A DNA stretch of 52,968 bases from Actinomycetes bacterium (GTDB taxonomy: Bacteria; Actinomycetota; Acidimicrobiia; Acidimicrobiales; Palsa-688): positions 1-52,968 of the forward strand of contig JAKBAM010000017.1 of assembly GCA_021809105.1 (NCBI GenBank). The letters run 5' to 3'. Under the pieces are notes generated by a model. It was not told the DNA's origin. It saw only the letters and a program-made list of their open reading frames with translations, and did not search any database. A program made the position numbers and the translations under genes. The first letter of the stretch is position 1; each line of letters starts with the position of its first letter. This document shows positions 1-9,134 of the stretch, piece by piece.

Positions 1-2
1 GC

Positions 3-1388
3 ACCGCCTCGACCGGCCTGCTCTCCGGCCACACCACCCTCCCGGGTGGTTTCGCCACCGGCCTGGGCTTGATGTTGTTCCTCGGCGCCGCCGGCAAGTC
101 GGCGCAGATCCCGCTGTACATGTGGCTGCCCGACGCCATGGAGGGCCCGACGCCGGTGTCGGCGCTCATCCATGCGGCCACCATGGTGACTGCCGGCGTC
201 TACCTGGTGGCCCGCTCGGCGCCGATCCTGCACTTCAGCCCCAGCTCGCAGTGGGTCATCGCCTGCATCGGCGCGGCGACGATGTTCTTCGCCGCCACCA
301 TCGCCTGCGCCCAGAACGACATCAAGCGGGTGCTGGCCTACTCGACGCTCTCGCAGCTCGGCTACATGTTCATGGCCGAGGGGTCGGGTGACTACACCTC
401 CGGCCTCTACCACATGATCAACCACGCCTTCTTCAAGGCGCTGCTGTTCCTCGGGGCCGGATCGGTGATCCACGCCCTCGGCGACGAGCAGGACATGAAG
501 AAGATGGGCAACCTCCGCAGGTACCTGCCGATCACGTTCCCCACCTTCATCATCGGGTACCTGGCCCTGTCCGGAATCCCCCCCTTCGACGGTTTCTGGT
601 CCAAGGACGACATCTTGGTGGCCGCCTACCACAAGAGCTTCTTCCTGTGGCTGGCTGGTGCGGTCACCGCCGGCCTGACGGCGTACTACATGAGCCGGCA
701 GGTGTCCCTGGTGTGGTTCGGCCGGGCCCGCTGGTCCACGGCGCAGCCGGTCGGCGCCACGGTCGGCGGCGCCACCGAGGAAGGCGGCTCCGGCACGAAG
801 GAAGCGGCCCACGCCCCCCACGAGGGCTTGCACAAGGAGCACGGGGGCGAGCCGCACGAATCCCCGCCGGTCATGACGTTGCCGCTCATCATTCTCGCCG
901 TCCTCTCGACCATCGGCTGGCTGATCAACGCCAACTTCGGAGGCTTCGACCACCTCACCAGGTTCCTGGCGCCCGTCTTCCCCTCCACCATCGCCCCGGC
1001 CATCCACGTGGCCACCAACACCAAGTGGGTGCTCGGCATCATCACCACCGTCCTGGCCTTCATTGGTCTCTTCGCCGGCCTCCGAACGTGGCGCAAGGTC
1101 GAAGTGCCCGCGCTAGAGCCGGCGTTCCTGGCGCATGGCTGGTATCTCGACGAGGCACTCGCCGCCACGGTCTCCGGCCCGCTAGAGGCCGGTGCCGACG
1201 CCATGGCCTACAAGCTCGACGCCAAGGGCGTAGACGGGGCGGTCAACGGGCTCGCCGGTACGATCGCCGCCACAGGGCGTCAGCTGCGCCGCGTCCAGTC
1301 AGGTTACGTGCGCAACTACGCCCTGGGCCTGGCCGGCGGACTGGCGATCCTGCTCGCCTACGTGGCCGCCCGCGCAGGCGGGGCGTGA
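3..1388 (+). CDS. nuoL: NADH-quinone oxidoreductase subunit L, 5'-truncated by the window edge
   Basis: This is the C-terminal part (461 residues) of the large antiporter-like membrane subunit of complex I, which couples quinone reduction to proton pumping. The frame is open from base 3, so the start lies outside the window. Family signatures are KSAQIPLYMWLPDAMEGPTP, HAATMVTAGVYL and the lysine-containing helix NDIKRVLAYSTLSQLGYM. The stretch MINHAFFKALLFLGAGSVIH follows, then a His/Glu-rich hydrophilic loop around residues 255-290, and the long C-terminal region ending in a final TM helix. The stop TGA overlaps the GTG start of nuoM (GTGA), which indicates translational coupling. All visible key residues look intact. 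Confidence 0.97.
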   Translation, partial: TASTGLLSGHTTLPGGFATGLGLMLFLGAAGKSAQIPLYMWLPDAMEGPTPVSALIHAATMVTAGVYLVARSAPILHFSPSSQWVIACIGAATMFFAATIACAQNDIKRVLAYSTLSQLGYMFMAEGSGDYTSGLYHMINHAFFKALLFLGAGSVIHALGDEQDMKKMGNLRRYLPITFPTFIIGYLALSGIPPFDGFWSKDDILVAAYHKSFFLWLAGAVTAGLTAYYMSRQVSLVWFGRARWSTAQPVGATVGGATEEGGSGTKEAAHAPHEGLHKEHGGEPHESPPVMTLPLIILAVLSTIGWLINANFGGFDHLTRFLAPVFPSTIAPAIHVATNTKWVLGIITTVLAFIGLFAGLRTWRKVEVPALEPAFLAHGWYLDEALAATVSGPLEAGADAMAYKLDAKGVDGAVNGLAGTIAATGRQLRRVQSGYVRNYALGLAGGLAILLAYVAARAGGA

Positions 1389-3013
1389 GCGCCGTGACCT
1401 TCCCGATCCTCACTGTCGCCATCTTCCTCCCGCTGGTCGGCGCCGGTGTCGTGGCGCTCATTCCGCAAGGTCGGGCTTCGCTGGTCCGCCCGGTCGGCCT
1501 GCTCTTCACCGTGGCTGAGCTCGCAGTGGCCGGCACCATCGTCGCCGAGTTCAAGGCCAACGACGCCGGCTTCCAGTTCATCAGCCAGCACGCCTGGCTC
1601 GGGCAGTTCGGGATCGGCTGGAAGGTCGGTGTCGACGGCATCTCCCTGTTCCTTGTCGCCATCACCGCGGTCCTGTTCCCCGTGGCCATGTTCGGGCCGA
1701 AGGTCGTCGGTGACGCCAAATCCTTCTTTGCCTGGATGCTGCTGCTGGAGGCCGCCCTCGTTGGCACCTTCTTGGCCATGGACCTCTTCCTCTTCTTCGT
1801 GCTGTTCGAGGTGACGCTGGTCCCCGGCTACTTCCTCATAGCGGGATGGGGTGGCCTGCGGCGCAACTACGCGGCGATGAAGTTCTTCATCTACACCTTC
1901 GCCGGTTCGGCCTTCCTCTTCGTCGGGATCCTGGCCTTGGTGTTCCTCGTCGCCCCGCTCAACGGCGGGCGCGAGACCTTCGACCTGATCACCCTGGCCC
2001 GCTACGCCAGTCACCTGCCGACCAGCGACCAGGAGCTGATCTTCGCCGCGATGGCTGTGGCGTTCGCAGTGAAGATGCCCGTCGTGCCGTTCCACACCTG
2101 GATGCCCGACGCCTACACCGAGGCCCCAACCGCGGGCTCGATGATCCTGGCCGGCCTCCTGTTCAAGCTCGGGACCTACGGAATCTTGCGCTTCGGTGTC
2201 TTCCTGCTGCCGAAGGCGGCTATCGACCTGGCGCCGGTGCTGCTCACCCTCGGGGCGGTCGGGATCGTGTACGGGGCCGTCGTCGCCGCGGTCCAAAAGG
2301 ACCTCAAGCGCCTGATCGCCTACGGGTCGGTCGCCGACGTCGGGTTCATCGTCCTAGGTGCTTTTGCTTTCACCAACCAGGGCATCTCCGGCAGCGTCTT
2401 CGAGATGGTCAACCACGGGCTCACCACCGGTGCGCTGTTCTTCCTCGTCGGCATGATCCTGGAGCGGCGCGGCACACTCAGGATCTCCGACCTCGGCGGC
2501 CTGCAGAAGTCGGCGCCCGTGCTGGCCGGAGTGTTCATAGTGGTGGTCATGGCCGCGGTGGGCCTGCCGGGACTCAACGGGTTCGTCGGGGAGTTCCTGG
2601 TCCTGGTCGGCACGTTCATAACCCACCGGTGGTGGGCGGTGGTGGGCACCAGCGGCGTCATCCTGTCCGCCATCTACCTGCTGTGGGCCTACCAACGGGT
2701 GTTCCAAGGCCGGCCCAGTGGTGACAACGAGAGCGTCGTAGACATGACCTGGCGGGAGAAGGCGGCCATGGCGCCCCTCCTCGCCGGCATCGTCTTCCTG
2801 GGTATCTACCCCAAGCCCCTGCTCGACCGGGTCACCCCGGCGGTCAGCCACCTCATCGAGCACGTCCACTACGCCGACCCCGGCTTCCACATCCCGGCCA
2901 AGGGCCGCACCAAGATCGTCTACGCGGTGCCGGCCACCCAGAACGTGGATGGCGGGGCGCAAGCGCCCACGGGCATCCAGGCCGCGGCGAATAATTCCGG
3001 AGGCAACCCGTGA
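1385..3013 (+). CDS. nuoM: NADH-quinone oxidoreductase subunit M
   Basis: This is a proton-pumping antiporter-like subunit of complex I, 542 aa, a normal length for NuoM. The GTG start at 1385 overlaps the nuoL stop and gives an N-terminus that enters directly into the first membrane helix (FPILTVAIFLPLVGAGVVAL). Diagnostic segments are LFFVLFEVTLVPGYFLI (conserved Glu), MPVVPFHTWMPDAYTEAPT, QKDLKRLIAYGSVADVGF with the channel lysine, MVNHGLTTGALFFLVGM and GLPGLNGFVGEFLVL. It is followed without a gap by nuoN (GTGA overlap), the usual L-M-N order at the end of a nuo operon. Nothing looks degenerate. Confidence 0.97.
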   Translation: MSAVTFPILTVAIFLPLVGAGVVALIPQGRASLVRPVGLLFTVAELAVAGTIVAEFKANDAGFQFISQHAWLGQFGIGWKVGVDGISLFLVAITAVLFPVAMFGPKVVGDAKSFFAWMLLLEAALVGTFLAMDLFLFFVLFEVTLVPGYFLIAGWGGLRRNYAAMKFFIYTFAGSAFLFVGILALVFLVAPLNGGRETFDLITLARYASHLPTSDQELIFAAMAVAFAVKMPVVPFHTWMPDAYTEAPTAGSMILAGLLFKLGTYGILRFGVFLLPKAAIDLAPVLLTLGAVGIVYGAVVAAVQKDLKRLIAYGSVADVGFIVLGAFAFTNQGISGSVFEMVNHGLTTGALFFLVGMILERRGTLRISDLGGLQKSAPVLAGVFIVVVMAAVGLPGLNGFVGEFLVLVGTFITHRWWAVVGTSGVILSAIYLLWAYQRVFQGRPSGDNESVVDMTWREKAAMAPLLAGIVFLGIYPKPLLDRVTPAVSHLIEHVHYADPGFHIPAKGRTKIVYAVPATQNVDGGAQAPTGIQAAANNSGGNP

Positions 3014-4695
3014 GCGGGATGTTGTTGGCGCAGTCGTCCGGCTGCCAGGTAACCCCGGGCAAGGTCACGGGCTTGTGCCAGGCCTTCAACTCCCTGCACA
3101 TCCCCGTGGAGTACCGCACGATCCTGCCCCTGCTGGTCCTGTCGATCGGTTCGCTGGTGCTGCTGCTCGTCTCGGCGGTGATGCCCAAACAGTCCAGGCC
3201 CGGCCTCTACCCCCTGCTGACCGCCGTGATCTCCGCCCTGGCCGCCGGTGCCTCGGTGTTCCAGTGGGTGGACATCGGCAATCACGGCGCCAGTGAGGCC
3301 ATCGGCAACCAGATCCTCTACGACCGCTTCAGCGTGCTGTTCATGCTGCTGATCAGCGTCGCCACCCTCTTCGGGGCGCTGCTCTCCGACAGCTACCTGC
3401 AAAGAGAGGGCCTCGACGGCGTGGAGGCATACGTGCTCATGCTGCTGGCATCCACCGGCGCCATGCTCATGGCCGCGTCGGCCGGGACGATCATCCTGTT
3501 CCTCGGCCTCGAGATCATGTCGATCGCCCTGTATGTGATGACCGCCTACCATCGCCGGCGAGCGGCATCGGGTGAGGGCGGCCTCAAGTACTTCATTCTC
3601 GGCTCGTTCTCCTCCGCCATCTTCCTCTACGGCGCCGCCCTCGCCTACGGCGCCACCGGCACCACACAGTTCGACGAGATGGGCGTGTTCCTGGCCCGCA
3701 ACACGCTGCCCAACGACGGGGTGCTCCTAGGGGGGATGGCCCTGCTCATCGTCGGTCTCGGCTTCAAGGTGGCGGCCGTGCCGTTCCACTTCTGGAGCCC
3801 CGACGTCTACGACGCCGCCCCCACCCCCTTCACCGGTTACATGGCAGCGGTGGCCAAGGCGGCAGGCTTCGCCGGCCTCTTCCGGGTCCTACTGGAGGGC
3901 TTCGCCACCCAGCAGGCCAACTGGCGCCCAGCCATCTGGCTGATCGCCGTGCTCACACTGCTGGTCGGGTCGGTCATGGCCATCGTGCAGCGCGACCTGA
4001 AGCGGATGATGGCCTACTCCTCGATCAGCCAGGCCGGCTACGTCCTCATCGGCTTGCAGGCGGCCAGCAGCCAGGGCACCGCTGCCGCCCTCTTCTACCT
4101 GCTCACCTACACGTTCATCGTCGCGGGGACTTTCGCGGTGATCGGGTTGGTGCAGGGCGAAGGGGAAGCCCGCAACGACCTCGGCGCGGTCCGCGGGCTG
4201 GCGAAGCGCCGCCCGGGCCTGGCGCTGGTGATGCTGGTGTTCCTCCTGGCGCAGGCCGGGGTGCCGTTCACCAGCGGCTTCCTGGCCAAGTTCTACGTCA
4301 TCACCGCTGCGGTCAACCGAGGCCAGTATGCCCTGGCGGTGATCGGGATGCTGGCGGCAGCGATCGCCGCCTTCTTCTACCTGCGCGTCGGCCTGCTGAT
4401 GTACTCCTCGCCCGAGGTGGACGCCGAAGGCGAACCTACCGACGGGGCCACCCTCGCGGGTCTCCAGCCCATCCCCGGGTTCGACACGCCCGCGCTCTCC
4501 GCCGGCCCGGGCGCCGTGGCGGCGGCCGGCTCGGCGGGATCGGCCCCCGTCGCCCTCCTCCCGCCACCGGTCGGGAAGATCCGTATCCCCTTCACCGTCG
4601 GCGTCACGCTGGCGGTGTGCGTGGCCTTCACGATCTTCGCCGGGGTGTCCTCCCCGGTGCTCGACTTCGCCAAGCAAGCCACGACCCTCTTCTGA
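3010..4695 (+). CDS. nuoN: NADH-quinone oxidoreductase subunit N
   Basis: This is the third antiporter-like membrane subunit of complex I, 561 aa, with about 14 predicted TM helices. The GTG start overlaps the nuoM stop by four bases. Recognisable blocks are FLGLEIMSIALYVMTAYHRR, KYFILGSFSSAIFLYGAAL, AAVPFHFWSPDVYDAAPTP, QRDLKRMMAYSSISQAGYVL and GVPFTSGFLAKFYVI. Unusual for the family is a roughly 65-residue Ala/Pro/Gly-rich cytoplasmic loop (about residues 465-525) before the last helix. It is probably the last gene of the operon, because the next gene is convergent and starts its stop codon only 22 bases away. Confidence 0.96.
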   Translation: MSGMLLAQSSGCQVTPGKVTGLCQAFNSLHIPVEYRTILPLLVLSIGSLVLLLVSAVMPKQSRPGLYPLLTAVISALAAGASVFQWVDIGNHGASEAIGNQILYDRFSVLFMLLISVATLFGALLSDSYLQREGLDGVEAYVLMLLASTGAMLMAASAGTIILFLGLEIMSIALYVMTAYHRRRAASGEGGLKYFILGSFSSAIFLYGAALAYGATGTTQFDEMGVFLARNTLPNDGVLLGGMALLIVGLGFKVAAVPFHFWSPDVYDAAPTPFTGYMAAVAKAAGFAGLFRVLLEGFATQQANWRPAIWLIAVLTLLVGSVMAIVQRDLKRMMAYSSISQAGYVLIGLQAASSQGTAAALFYLLTYTFIVAGTFAVIGLVQGEGEARNDLGAVRGLAKRRPGLALVMLVFLLAQAGVPFTSGFLAKFYVITAAVNRGQYALAVIGMLAAAIAAFFYLRVGLLMYSSPEVDAEGEPTDGATLAGLQPIPGFDTPALSAGPGAVAAAGSAGSAPVALLPPPVGKIRIPFTVGVTLAVCVAFTIFAGVSSPVLDFAKQATTLF

Positions 4696-4717
4696 CTCCC
4701 GAGGCGAGCGGGACCTG

Positions 4718-6772
4718 TCAGCCGCCGCCGAGGCGCCGCAGGGCCAGGATGGCGAGGTCGTCGCTCAAGCTCCCGGCAAAGTCCAGGACGGCTGCCTCAA
4801 TGACTCGAGCGACCTCCGCGGCAGTCAGTCCGGCGGACTGGCGCAGGACGTCTCGTAGGCGGTCGTCCCCGAAGAGCTCGGACCCGGACCGGGCTTCGGT
4901 GACTCCGTCGCTGTAGAACAGCAACAGGTCGCCGTCACCCAGGGTGACGGTGACGGTAGGGCCTCCCCAGTCCTCGAAGGGCCCCAGGAGGGCCCCGCCG
5001 ATCCCGACGGCTTCGATCCCGCCGCCGGCGGAGAGAACCAGGGGAGGGGGGTGGCCGCCGACCGCCAGGCGCACCATGCCCGACGTCGGGTCGATCGTGG
5101 CGTAGGCGGCAGTGCAGAACTGGTCAGGGTGCTGGCGGTGGATCGCCTCGTTGAGGGTGCGGAGCACCGCAGCGGGGTCACGGCTGCGCATCGCCGCCGC
5201 CCTGACTGTGTAGCGGGTCAGCGCGGTGACGACCGCCGCCTCGCTGCCCTTGCCGCACACGTCCCCGAGCACGACCCCCCACCTCCCGTCGCTGACCTCG
5301 AAGGCGTCGTAGAAGTCGCCACCGACCTCGTAACCGTCACCGAGCGCGCGGAACGTGGCCGCCAGCTCGTAGCCGCCGATCCGCGGCAGCTCGGGGGGGA
5401 GCAGGCTGGTCTGCAGGGTGCGGGCGATGTGGGCGAGGCGCTCACGCCCCGCGGCGAGCTCTTCGGCAGCTCTCCGCCGGTCGGTGATGTCGCGCACATA
5501 GCCGTTGAAAAGCGGAGGCTCGCTGCCCTCGACCCGGGTGATCGCCAGCTCCACCGGGAACTCGGTGCCGTCGGCGCGAAGGGCCTGGACCTCTATGCGC
5601 CGCCCGATGACCGGACCCTCGCCAGTCTCCAGATAGGTCGAGAGACCCTGGGCGTGCCGCTCGCGCATGCCGTAGGGGATGACCACCTCGGCCAGTGGCC
5701 GGCCGAGAGCGTCGTGGCGCCCGACGCCGAAGGTCGTCTCGGCCGCCCGGTTGAACTCGATGATCAAACCTCCGGCGTCCATCCCGATGATGCAGTCGAG
5801 CGCCCCCTCCACCACAGATTCCTTGCGGGCCTCCCGCAACCTCGCTGCCGCCTCCGACGCCTGCAGCTCCCCCAGCTGCCGGTGAGCCTCCGCCACCTCC
5901 TTGTCGAGGCGCAGCAGCTCTTGGTCGATGACCCTGGCCCGAGCATCGAGCAGCTGCTCGTAGGTCGCATTCATCGTCTCGAGCCTGGAGATATCGGAGG
6001 CCGGCGAGCCTCCAGCGACCTGAGGTCGCTCCGAATCCACCGCCCCACCGGCGAAGACCGGCTGATCGGCGTGGGTCAGCAAGGCCACTTTCACACTCAA
6101 AGCCATGGCCGTGAAGGCGTCGAGGGCCGATGCCGGGATGGGTGTGGACGAGAAGAGCAGCAGCGCGAAAAGGTGCCCATCTGCGAGAGCGCCACCGAGC
6201 CCGACGACGGAACGCACGCCGTAAGGGATCACGAATGCCTCCTGGTCAGGGACGTAGGGGCTGTCGCGTGCTTCGGGAACATGGAAGATGTCCAGGGCGC
6301 GCCGGGTGTCCTCGACGATCACGACCCGGTCGGGGGCCACCAGACGGTGCGGATCGACGCCGAGCTGGTCGACGAGGCGGGCGACCATCGGCAAGCGCTT
6401 CAAAGCCTCCATGCTCGGCAGTGGGATGGCCTTGTGGCCTATGGACGCTCGCCGATCGTTCCAGCGGGCCTCCTCGCCGGCCGTCGCCAGCAAGGTCAGA
6501 CAGATGACGTCGGCGCGCGCCCGGGCGTCGGTGCCCACCGCCAGGGCGAAGTCCTTGAGCTCGGGCTCGAGGTCACCCCAACGGGAGGTCACGTAGAAGC
6601 GGACCAGTGGCAGGACCGGCATGCCCGTCGCCTTGTCGACGAACCAGTCGCGCACCTCGTGGACGACCGCGGCGGCTACCTCCTCGAGGCTCGACGCGCC
6701 GGCGCCGGCGCGCAGCAGCGACGACGCACACTGCAGCACCTCGTTCGATGGGAACGTCGCCGGCGTTGCCAC
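4718..6772 (-). CDS. PAS and SpoIIE-type (PP2C) serine phosphatase, probable anti-anti-sigma regulator
   Basis: This 684-aa soluble protein is likely a sensory phosphatase of the RsbU/SpoIIE class, which dephosphorylates anti-sigma antagonists. The N-terminal 260 residues resemble a divergent GAF-like sensor (not certain). A coiled coil follows (about 270-315, LLRLDKEVAEAHRQLGELQA). A PAS domain spans about 318-430 (IIGMDAGGLIIEFNRAAETT; VRDITDRRRAAEELAA). The PP2C domain is about 450-680, with metal-site segments GDFYDAF, VLGDVCGKGSEAAVVTALTR, AVGGHPPPLVLS and LLFYSDGVTEAR, all with their acidic residues. No anti-sigma factor or STAS gene lies next to it. It stands alone and is convergent with nuoN. 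The partner is unknown. Confidence 0.88.
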   Translation of the reverse strand: MATPATFPSNEVLQCASSLLRAGAGASSLEEVAAAVVHEVRDWFVDKATGMPVLPLVRFYVTSRWGDLEPELKDFALAVGTDARARADVICLTLLATAGEEARWNDRRASIGHKAIPLPSMEALKRLPMVARLVDQLGVDPHRLVAPDRVVIVEDTRRALDIFHVPEARDSPYVPDQEAFVIPYGVRSVVGLGGALADGHLFALLLFSSTPIPASALDAFTAMALSVKVALLTHADQPVFAGGAVDSERPQVAGGSPASDISRLETMNATYEQLLDARARVIDQELLRLDKEVAEAHRQLGELQASEAAARLREARKESVVEGALDCIIGMDAGGLIIEFNRAAETTFGVGRHDALGRPLAEVVIPYGMRERHAQGLSTYLETGEGPVIGRRIEVQALRADGTEFPVELAITRVEGSEPPLFNGYVRDITDRRRAAEELAAGRERLAHIARTLQTSLLPPELPRIGGYELAATFRALGDGYEVGGDFYDAFEVSDGRWGVVLGDVCGKGSEAAVVTALTRYTVRAAAMRSRDPAAVLRTLNEAIHRQHPDQFCTAAYATIDPTSGMVRLAVGGHPPPLVLSAGGGIEAVGIGGALLGPFEDWGGPTVTVTLGDGDLLLFYSDGVTEARSGSELFGDDRLRDVLRQSAGLTAAEVARVIEAAVLDFAGSLSDDLAILALRRLGGG

Positions 6773-6806
6773 GACCGGAGCCTAGTGGTGGTCGCCAAGT
6801 ACTCCG

Positions 6807-8276
6807 TCAGCGGCAGCCCCCCAGGTGGCGGCAGAGCGAACCGAGCAGTGCACCAGCGCCACGAGAGGAGCCGGCCGTGCCGTAAACCGCGAAGTCCGGC
6901 CGCACCAGCACGACCGAGGCGCCGAGCTCATCGAACCAGCTCGGGTAGGGCGAAGAGGCAGCCGAGCAGTCGACGGTCAGGCCGCGCAGCCCGGCGAACC
7001 AGCCGGCAACCTCGGGTGAGAGGCCCGCGGCGGGGTCGGCGTCGCGACCGTAGAGGACCCATCCCCGGCCGGCCAAGGAGTCAAAGCGCCCAGTGCGGCC
7101 GCCGGCGCTGATCTGGCCCTGCACCGACAGGGAGCCCGCCGCTCGGTCGCCGGCGAGCAACAGCCCCGGACCGAGCGGAGGGAGTGCAGGCGGGCCGACA
7201 GGACCTGACAGCTCGGCGGAGGCGATCATGGCGCGGTCCCTGACTGCTGCCTCCTCAGGATCGTCGATGCAGATGATCCGGCCCAGCTCGACAGAGAAAT
7301 CGATCTCTATGCGGGTCTGGGCAGCTCTCTCGCTCTCGTAGGTGGCGAGGAGGGCGGCGGGGGCCACGCCGCCCAGGACATGGTCGAGCTTCCAGGCCAG
7401 GTTGGATGCGTCCCGTAGGCCCGCGCAGAGCCCTTGCCCGGCAAAAGGGGGCATCTGGTGGGCGGCGTCGCCCGCCAAGAGGATGCGTCCCTTTGCCCAC
7501 TGCCGGGCCATCCTCGCTTCGAAGCGGTAGAGGGCGTGGCGCTCCAGCGTGGCGTTGGTGGGAGTGAGTCCCCACGACGCCAGGAGCCGCCACGACGTCG
7601 CTTCTGCGGCCAGCTCTCCGGCGTCCTCGCCGGGCAGGCGCATGAACTCGAACCGTCGCCGCCCCGGGCCGCCTGAGACGGCCGTCGTCGGGCGCGACGG
7701 GTCGCACACCTGGAGGTTGCAGGGATACCAACGACGCCCGGTGTGCTCGACGACGTCGACTATGAGCCAGTCGAAGGAGTAGCCGGCGTCGTCGCACTCG
7801 ATCCCGAGTAGCGCCCGCACGGTGCTGCGCGCCCCGTCGCAGCCCACCACCCAACCGTCGCCGAGCTCGGCGAGCGTCGTCACGTCCTGGCCTCGGCGTA
7901 CCTCCACCGACGGCAGGTCATCGAGGCGCCGGGCCAAGGCCGCCTCCAGGTCCGGCTGGGAGAACATCAGCGACTCCGGCCACCCGGAGCGCCCGAGCGT
8001 GCCTTCCGGTTGCAGGCGGAGCAGGACCTGCCCGGCCGCGTTGCGCCACTCGTAGGCGTCCATGGCCTCTGTCGAGGGCGCCAGCTCCTCCATCACCCCG
8101 GCCGCGTCGAGAATGCGCGCCGCCTGGTGGTCGAGGTGCACGGCCCGGGGCTGGCCCGGGACCGAGGCCCGCTTCTCCAGCACGAGGACTCGCCGACCCA
8201 TTGCCCCGAGCAGCGCGGCCAGGGTCATGCCGACGGGCCCGGCGCCGACAATGGTGACCTCCGGCTCGGGGTTCAC
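6807..8276 (-). CDS. FAD-dependent aromatic hydroxylase (MhpA/PheA-type monooxygenase)
   Basis: This 489-aa flavoprotein hydroxylates phenolic rings using NAD(P)H and O2. The N-terminal dinucleotide fold is VTIVGAGPVGMTLAALLGAMG followed by EKR. A second FAD motif is WVVGCDGARSTVRALLGI (DG motif), and the third is GRILLAGDAAHQMPPFAGQG (GD motif). The C-terminal thioredoxin-like tail (about 390-489) is typical of the 3-(3-hydroxyphenyl)propionate hydroxylase group. The GTG start at 8276 overlaps the stop of the upstream prenyltransferase (GTGA), so the two are co-translated. The divergent neighbours encode a methyltransferase and a type III polyketide synthase. By analogy with srsABC of Streptomyces the enzyme may hydroxylate an alkylresorcinol toward a quinone; that substrate is inference. 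Confidence 0.85.
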   Translation of the reverse strand: MNPEPEVTIVGAGPVGMTLAALLGAMGRRVLVLEKRASVPGQPRAVHLDHQAARILDAAGVMEELAPSTEAMDAYEWRNAAGQVLLRLQPEGTLGRSGWPESLMFSQPDLEAALARRLDDLPSVEVRRGQDVTTLAELGDGWVVGCDGARSTVRALLGIECDDAGYSFDWLIVDVVEHTGRRWYPCNLQVCDPSRPTTAVSGGPGRRRFEFMRLPGEDAGELAAEATSWRLLASWGLTPTNATLERHALYRFEARMARQWAKGRILLAGDAAHQMPPFAGQGLCAGLRDASNLAWKLDHVLGGVAPAALLATYESERAAQTRIEIDFSVELGRIICIDDPEEAAVRDRAMIASAELSGPVGPPALPPLGPGLLLAGDRAAGSLSVQGQISAGGRTGRFDSLAGRGWVLYGRDADPAAGLSPEVAGWFAGLRGLTVDCSAASSPYPSWFDELGASVVLVRPDFAVYGTAGSSRGAGALLGSLCRHLGGCR

Positions 8277-9106
8277 AGCTGGCGCCCGCGGCTCACCAAC
8301 ATGGCCACATCGACGAGTGCCACCACCAGCGACGCCCGGAACAGCAGATCTTCGCGGCCTCGCCGGTAGGCCACCAGGCCGGCGCCCACGACCGCCGCGG
8401 CAAGCGGCAGCCCGATCGATGTCCACCCCGGGTGCCCCGGACCGAAGGCCACGACCGCGGAAGCAGTCAGCAAAAGGGCCGTGGCGGCCGCCACGCTTCG
8501 GGTCCGACCCAGGCGGTGCGGCAACCCCCTTACTCCCGTCGCGGCGTCGGCCGCCAGGTCCGGCACCACGTTCGCCATGTGGGCGCCGACTCCGAGCAGA
8601 GCTGCAGCCACCACCAACCACCACGGGGGCGCCGGGTGACCCCGGCCACCCAGCGAGACGAACGACACCAGCAGGGCGAAGCTTGCGGCATAAGGAGCCC
8701 ACGACCAGACGGTGCTCTTCAGCCGAGCGTTGTACGCCCAAGCCAGGAGCACGGCCACGACGTGCGATGTGCCGGCCCTCCACCCCGACAGGAAGGACAG
8801 GGGGACGCACGCCAGCAGGGCGGTAGCGGCCGACACTCCTACCGTGGCGCGTCGGAGGTCGCTGCCCACCAGGGGCTTGTCGCCCCGTTGAGCAGTCCGG
8901 TCCCGTTCGGCGTCGAGCCAGTCGTTGTGCCACCCCACCGACAGCTGGCCGGCGAGGACCGCGGCGGCGACCGCCAGCATCCCTACCGCCGGGCGCCCTG
9001 ACGCCCCTGCGAGCGCTGTGGCACCAGCTGTCACCGCCACCGTCGGCTCCGGATGGCAAGCTCGCAACAGCGCCGCCCGGCCTCCTCCAGCATGTTCCGG
9101 CCCCAT
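8273..9106 (-). CDS. UbiA-family aromatic prenyltransferase
   Basis: This integral membrane prenyltransferase (about 277 aa, 8-9 TM helices) transfers an isoprenoid diphosphate to an aromatic or quinol acceptor. The first Mg-diphosphate motif is NDWLDAERDRTAQRGDKPL (NDxxDxxxD) and the second is NVVPDLAADAATG (DxxxD). Length and helix spacing fit UbiA/MenA relatives. The start is uncertain: ATG 9106 is used here. ATG 9118, or a TTG at 9067 just before the conserved-looking RACHPEPTVAVT segment and preceded by GGAGGAGG, are alternatives. It overlaps the hydroxylase downstream by GTGA. Only about 30-70 bases separate it from the divergent methyltransferase, so the shared promoter must be very compact or lie inside coding DNA. 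Confidence 0.83.
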   Translation of the reverse strand: MGPEHAGGGRAALLRACHPEPTVAVTAGATALAGASGRPAVGMLAVAAAVLAGQLSVGWHNDWLDAERDRTAQRGDKPLVGSDLRRATVGVSAATALLACVPLSFLSGWRAGTSHVVAVLLAWAYNARLKSTVWSWAPYAASFALLVSFVSLGGRGHPAPPWWLVVAAALLGVGAHMANVVPDLAADAATGVRGLPHRLGRTRSVAAATALLLTASAVVAFGPGHPGWTSIGLPLAAAVVGAGLVAYRRGREDLLFRASLVVALVDVAMLVSRGRQL

Positions 9107-9134
9107 GCCGGTCACCATAGGAGGACGACTGTGG

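Noticed and set aside
1358..2296. Long minus-strand frame (312 codons) opposite nuoM
   Set aside because: It is composed of His/Glu/Gly/Gln-rich sequence typical of the antisense of a high-GC membrane protein gene, and nuoM on the plus strand is unmistakable.
5051..7111. 686-codon plus-strand frame across the phosphatase gene
   Set aside because: The translation is Arg/His/Gly-rich with no domain, while the opposite strand encodes clear PAS and PP2C motifs.
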